Source of the DNA: Rubrobacter sp.
Lineage (GTDB): Bacteria > Actinomycetota > Rubrobacteria > Rubrobacterales > Rubrobacteraceae
DNA length: 6,991 nt
Assembly (NCBI GenBank): GCA_013815575.1
Contig: JACDFX010000086.1
Coordinates: 1-6,991, forward strand
Direction of reading: 5' to 3'
The notes under the pieces are model-generated. The model made no database searches. It saw only the letters and a program-made list of their open reading frames with translations, and was not told the DNA's origin. Position numbers and translations under genes: made by a program. Of the stretch, positions 5,222 through 6,991 are shown piece by piece. Position 1 is the first letter of the stretch; each line of letters begins with the position of its first letter.

Positions 5222-6798
5222 AGGTCCTGATCCCGGAGAAGCTCGCCGATCCCGGCATCGAGCTCCTGAGAAAGGACTTCGACGTCGACGTCATCCTCGA
5301 TTTGAGCGCGGCGGAGCTGCTGGAGAGGATAGGCGAGTACGACGGCCTCATCATCCGCAGCGCCACGCAGGTGACGGCCGAGGTTATAGGCAGGGCCGAG
5401 AACCTGAAGGCCATCGGCCGCGCGGGCATCGGGGTGGACAACATAGACATAGAGGCCGCCACCAAGCGCGGCGTCATCGTCGCCAACGCCCCGGAGAGCA
5501 ACACCGTCGCGGCGGCGGAGCACACCCTGGGCCTCATGCTCGCCGCGGCCAGGCGCATACCGGCGGCGGACGCCTCGCTCAAGGGCGGGGAGTGGAAGAG
5601 GAGCTCGTTCAAGGGTGTCGAGGTCAGGGAGAAGACACTAGGTCTCATAGGCCTCGGGCACGTCGGGGCCATCGTCGCCCGCGGCGCCCTCGGGATGGGC
5701 ATGAAGGTTCTCGCCTACGACCCTTACGTCTCCGAGGACCGGATGCGCTCGATGAATGTCGAGCGGGCCGAGACGACCGACGAGGTCTTCGAGAACGCGG
5801 ACTTCGTCTCCCTACACGTCCCGCGCACCCCGCAGACGATGGGCCTCGTCAACGAGGAGACCCTCGCGAAGATGAAGCCGACCTCCTACCTCATAAACGT
5901 GGCCCGCGGGGGGATCGTTGACGAGGCGGCGCTCTACGAGGCGTTGAAGGGGGGTGTGATCGGGGGCGCGGCGCTCGACGTTTTCGCGGAGGAGCCGACG
6001 ACGGATTCCCCTATCTTCGCCCTCTCCAACGTCGTCGTCACCCCGCACCTCGGGGCGAGCACGGCGGAGGCCCAGGACCGGGCAGGTATCACCGCAGCCG
6101 AGCAGGTCGCGACGGCGCTCAGGGGCCAGGTCCCGATGCACGCCATAAACGCGCCCGTTCCCGTGGGCGAGGGCGCGGAGTTCGTCGCCCAGTTCGCCGG
6201 GCTGTGCGAGGCCCTCGGCAGCCTCCTCTATCAACTCACCGACCGCCCCGGGGACACCCTGAAGGTGGAGTACCGGGGCGAGGTCGCCGGCTTCGACACG
6301 CGCCTGCTCGACGTCTCGGCCCAGAAGGGCCTGCTCGCCCCGATGGTCCACGAGCCGCTCAACTTCGTGAACACCCCGATCCTCGCGAAGGACAGGGGCC
6401 TCCATCTCGAGACCTCCCGCCGCACGGAGAGCGCGGACTACACGAGCCTCGTGGTGCTGCGCCTGGCGGGAGAGGGCGGCGAGAGCGTGGTGAGCGGGAC
6501 CCTCAGCGGGCCGAAGATGCAGCCGCGGCTGGTAGAGGCGATGGGCTTCGACTTCGACGTGGTGCCTGAGAGGCACATGCTCTTTATCCGCAACGAGGAC
6601 GTTCCCGGCATGATCGGCAGGGCCGGATCCATCCTCGGCGAGCACGGTATCAACATCGGCAACATGGCCGTCGGCCGCGGCGAGCCCGGCTCCCGGGCCG
6701 CTATGGCCGTAACCGTGGACGAGCCAGTCCCCGAAGAGGTCCTCAGAACCTTCATGGAGACCCCCGGTTTCAACGAGGCCCGCGCGGTAACGCTGTAG
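5218..6798 (+). CDS. serA: D-3-phosphoglycerate dehydrogenase, long form with ACT domain
   Basis: SerA catalyses the first step of serine synthesis, NAD-dependent oxidation of 3-phosphoglycerate to 3-phosphohydroxypyruvate, in the cytoplasm. The 526 residues match the long (type 1) form found in mycobacteria and Bacillus. The substrate and nucleotide domains occupy 1-310: IIRSATQVT (45-53), GRAGIGVDNID (67-77), the Rossmann GLGHVG (145-150) with NAD-ribose D168, catalytic R230 in NVARGGIVDE, E259 in DVFAEEP and H277 in TPHLGAST. An intervening (ASB) domain covers about 317-445, and a C-terminal ACT domain about 452-526 (HMLFIRNEDVPGMIG, GINIGNMAVGR), the usual site of serine feedback inhibition. 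All catalytic residues are present. The start is TTG, fixed by the family N-terminus MKVLI and the 4-base overlap with the aminotransferase stop. Purine-rich sequence at 5201-5213 can act as the ribosome binding site. The next gene begins in the serA stop codon. Confidence 0.98.
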   Translation: MKVLIPEKLADPGIELLRKDFDVDVILDLSAAELLERIGEYDGLIIRSATQVTAEVIGRAENLKAIGRAGIGVDNIDIEAATKRGVIVANAPESNTVAAAEHTLGLMLAAARRIPAADASLKGGEWKRSSFKGVEVREKTLGLIGLGHVGAIVARGALGMGMKVLAYDPYVSEDRMRSMNVERAETTDEVFENADFVSLHVPRTPQTMGLVNEETLAKMKPTSYLINVARGGIVDEAALYEALKGGVIGGAALDVFAEEPTTDSPIFALSNVVVTPHLGASTAEAQDRAGITAAEQVATALRGQVPMHAINAPVPVGEGAEFVAQFAGLCEALGSLLYQLTDRPGDTLKVEYRGEVAGFDTRLLDVSAQKGLLAPMVHEPLNFVNTPILAKDRGLHLETSRRTESADYTSLVVLRLAGEGGESVVSGTLSGPKMQPRLVEAMGFDFDVVPERHMLFIRNEDVPGMIGRAGSILGEHGINIGNMAVGRGEPGSRAAMAVTVDEPVPEEVLRTFMETPGFNEARAVTL

Positions 6799-6991
6799 TG
6801 GCGAACCTGAACGAAATCCTTGCCCGCTACCGGCCCTACGGGCCAACCTTCAAACCAGGCGACAGGGCCCCCTTCTCCGGAACCTTCGTCTGCGACCGGG
6901 GCACGATGCTGCCCCCGATCCGGGTCCAACTCGCGAAGGGCGAGGTGTTTCCCGAGGCGGAGGGAATCGGGGAGCACACGCACTGGAAAGA
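6798..6991 (+). CDS. Small YjzC-like protein, 5' part only
   Basis: A GTG start shares its G with the last base of the serA TAG stop, and the frame remains open to the right edge (64 codons visible). The visible protein has KPGDRAP (about 20-26), SGTFVCDRG, PPIRVQLAKGEVFPE and a late HTHW. This pattern resembles YjzC-type small proteins (FKPGDxAPxxGxY then a LKxGDxFP segment and a Trp) of unknown function. An alternative is an unrelated small protein with a similar KPGD-AP/KGE-FP layout. No strong Shine-Dalgarno is near the GTG; translation probably depends on ribosomes ending serA. A single cysteine is visible (VCDRG). The stop codon is outside the window, so the full length is unknown. The one-base overlap implies co-transcription with serA. 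Confidence 0.65.
   Translation, partial: MANLNEILARYRPYGPTFKPGDRAPFSGTFVCDRGTMLPPIRVQLAKGEVFPEAEGIGEHTHWK

Overview
The window is high-GC bacterial DNA in which genes lie only a few bases apart, TTG is used repeatedly as a start codon, and SerA is the long form with an intervening domain and an ACT domain. Together with the Uma2 gene and the gene order, this suggests an actinomycete, possibly of the Rubrobacter type. That placement is inference from sequence style, not from a search. There are six protein genes in full or in part besides one divergent enzyme relative, and no RNA gene, mobile element or CRISPR array was seen.

Left part (1-3102, plus strand): the 3' end of a Uma2-family (DUF820) nuclease-like gene, a short intergenic gap with an extended -10 promoter, gatB (subunit B of the Asp-tRNA(Asn)/Glu-tRNA(Gln) amidotransferase), and 7 bases later a 406-codon gene. 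The latter is recognisably derived from the IlvD/Edd dehydratase family but has lost the iron-sulfur, metal and catalytic motifs. It is the most unusual object in the window: an intact reading frame for an apparent pseudoenzyme, co-transcribed with a translation-fidelity gene.

Middle (3111-4063): a minus-strand class I SAM-dependent methyltransferase converges on the IlvD-like gene with only 8 bases between the stop codons. Its 5' side faces a 164-base divergent intergenic region of lower GC, which carries a -10 box embedded in a small palindrome and two near-identical 10-base elements 30 bases apart, a candidate operator.

Right part (4064-6991, plus strand): a tightly overlapping operon of a class V (alanine/serine-glyoxylate type) aminotransferase, serA (D-3-phosphoglycerate dehydrogenase) and the start of a small YjzC-like protein. 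SerA oxidises 3-phosphoglycerate to 3-phosphohydroxypyruvate. The neighbouring aminotransferase could make phosphoserine in place of SerC, or could link serine and glyoxylate/pyruvate. The ACT domain of SerA suggests feedback control by serine.
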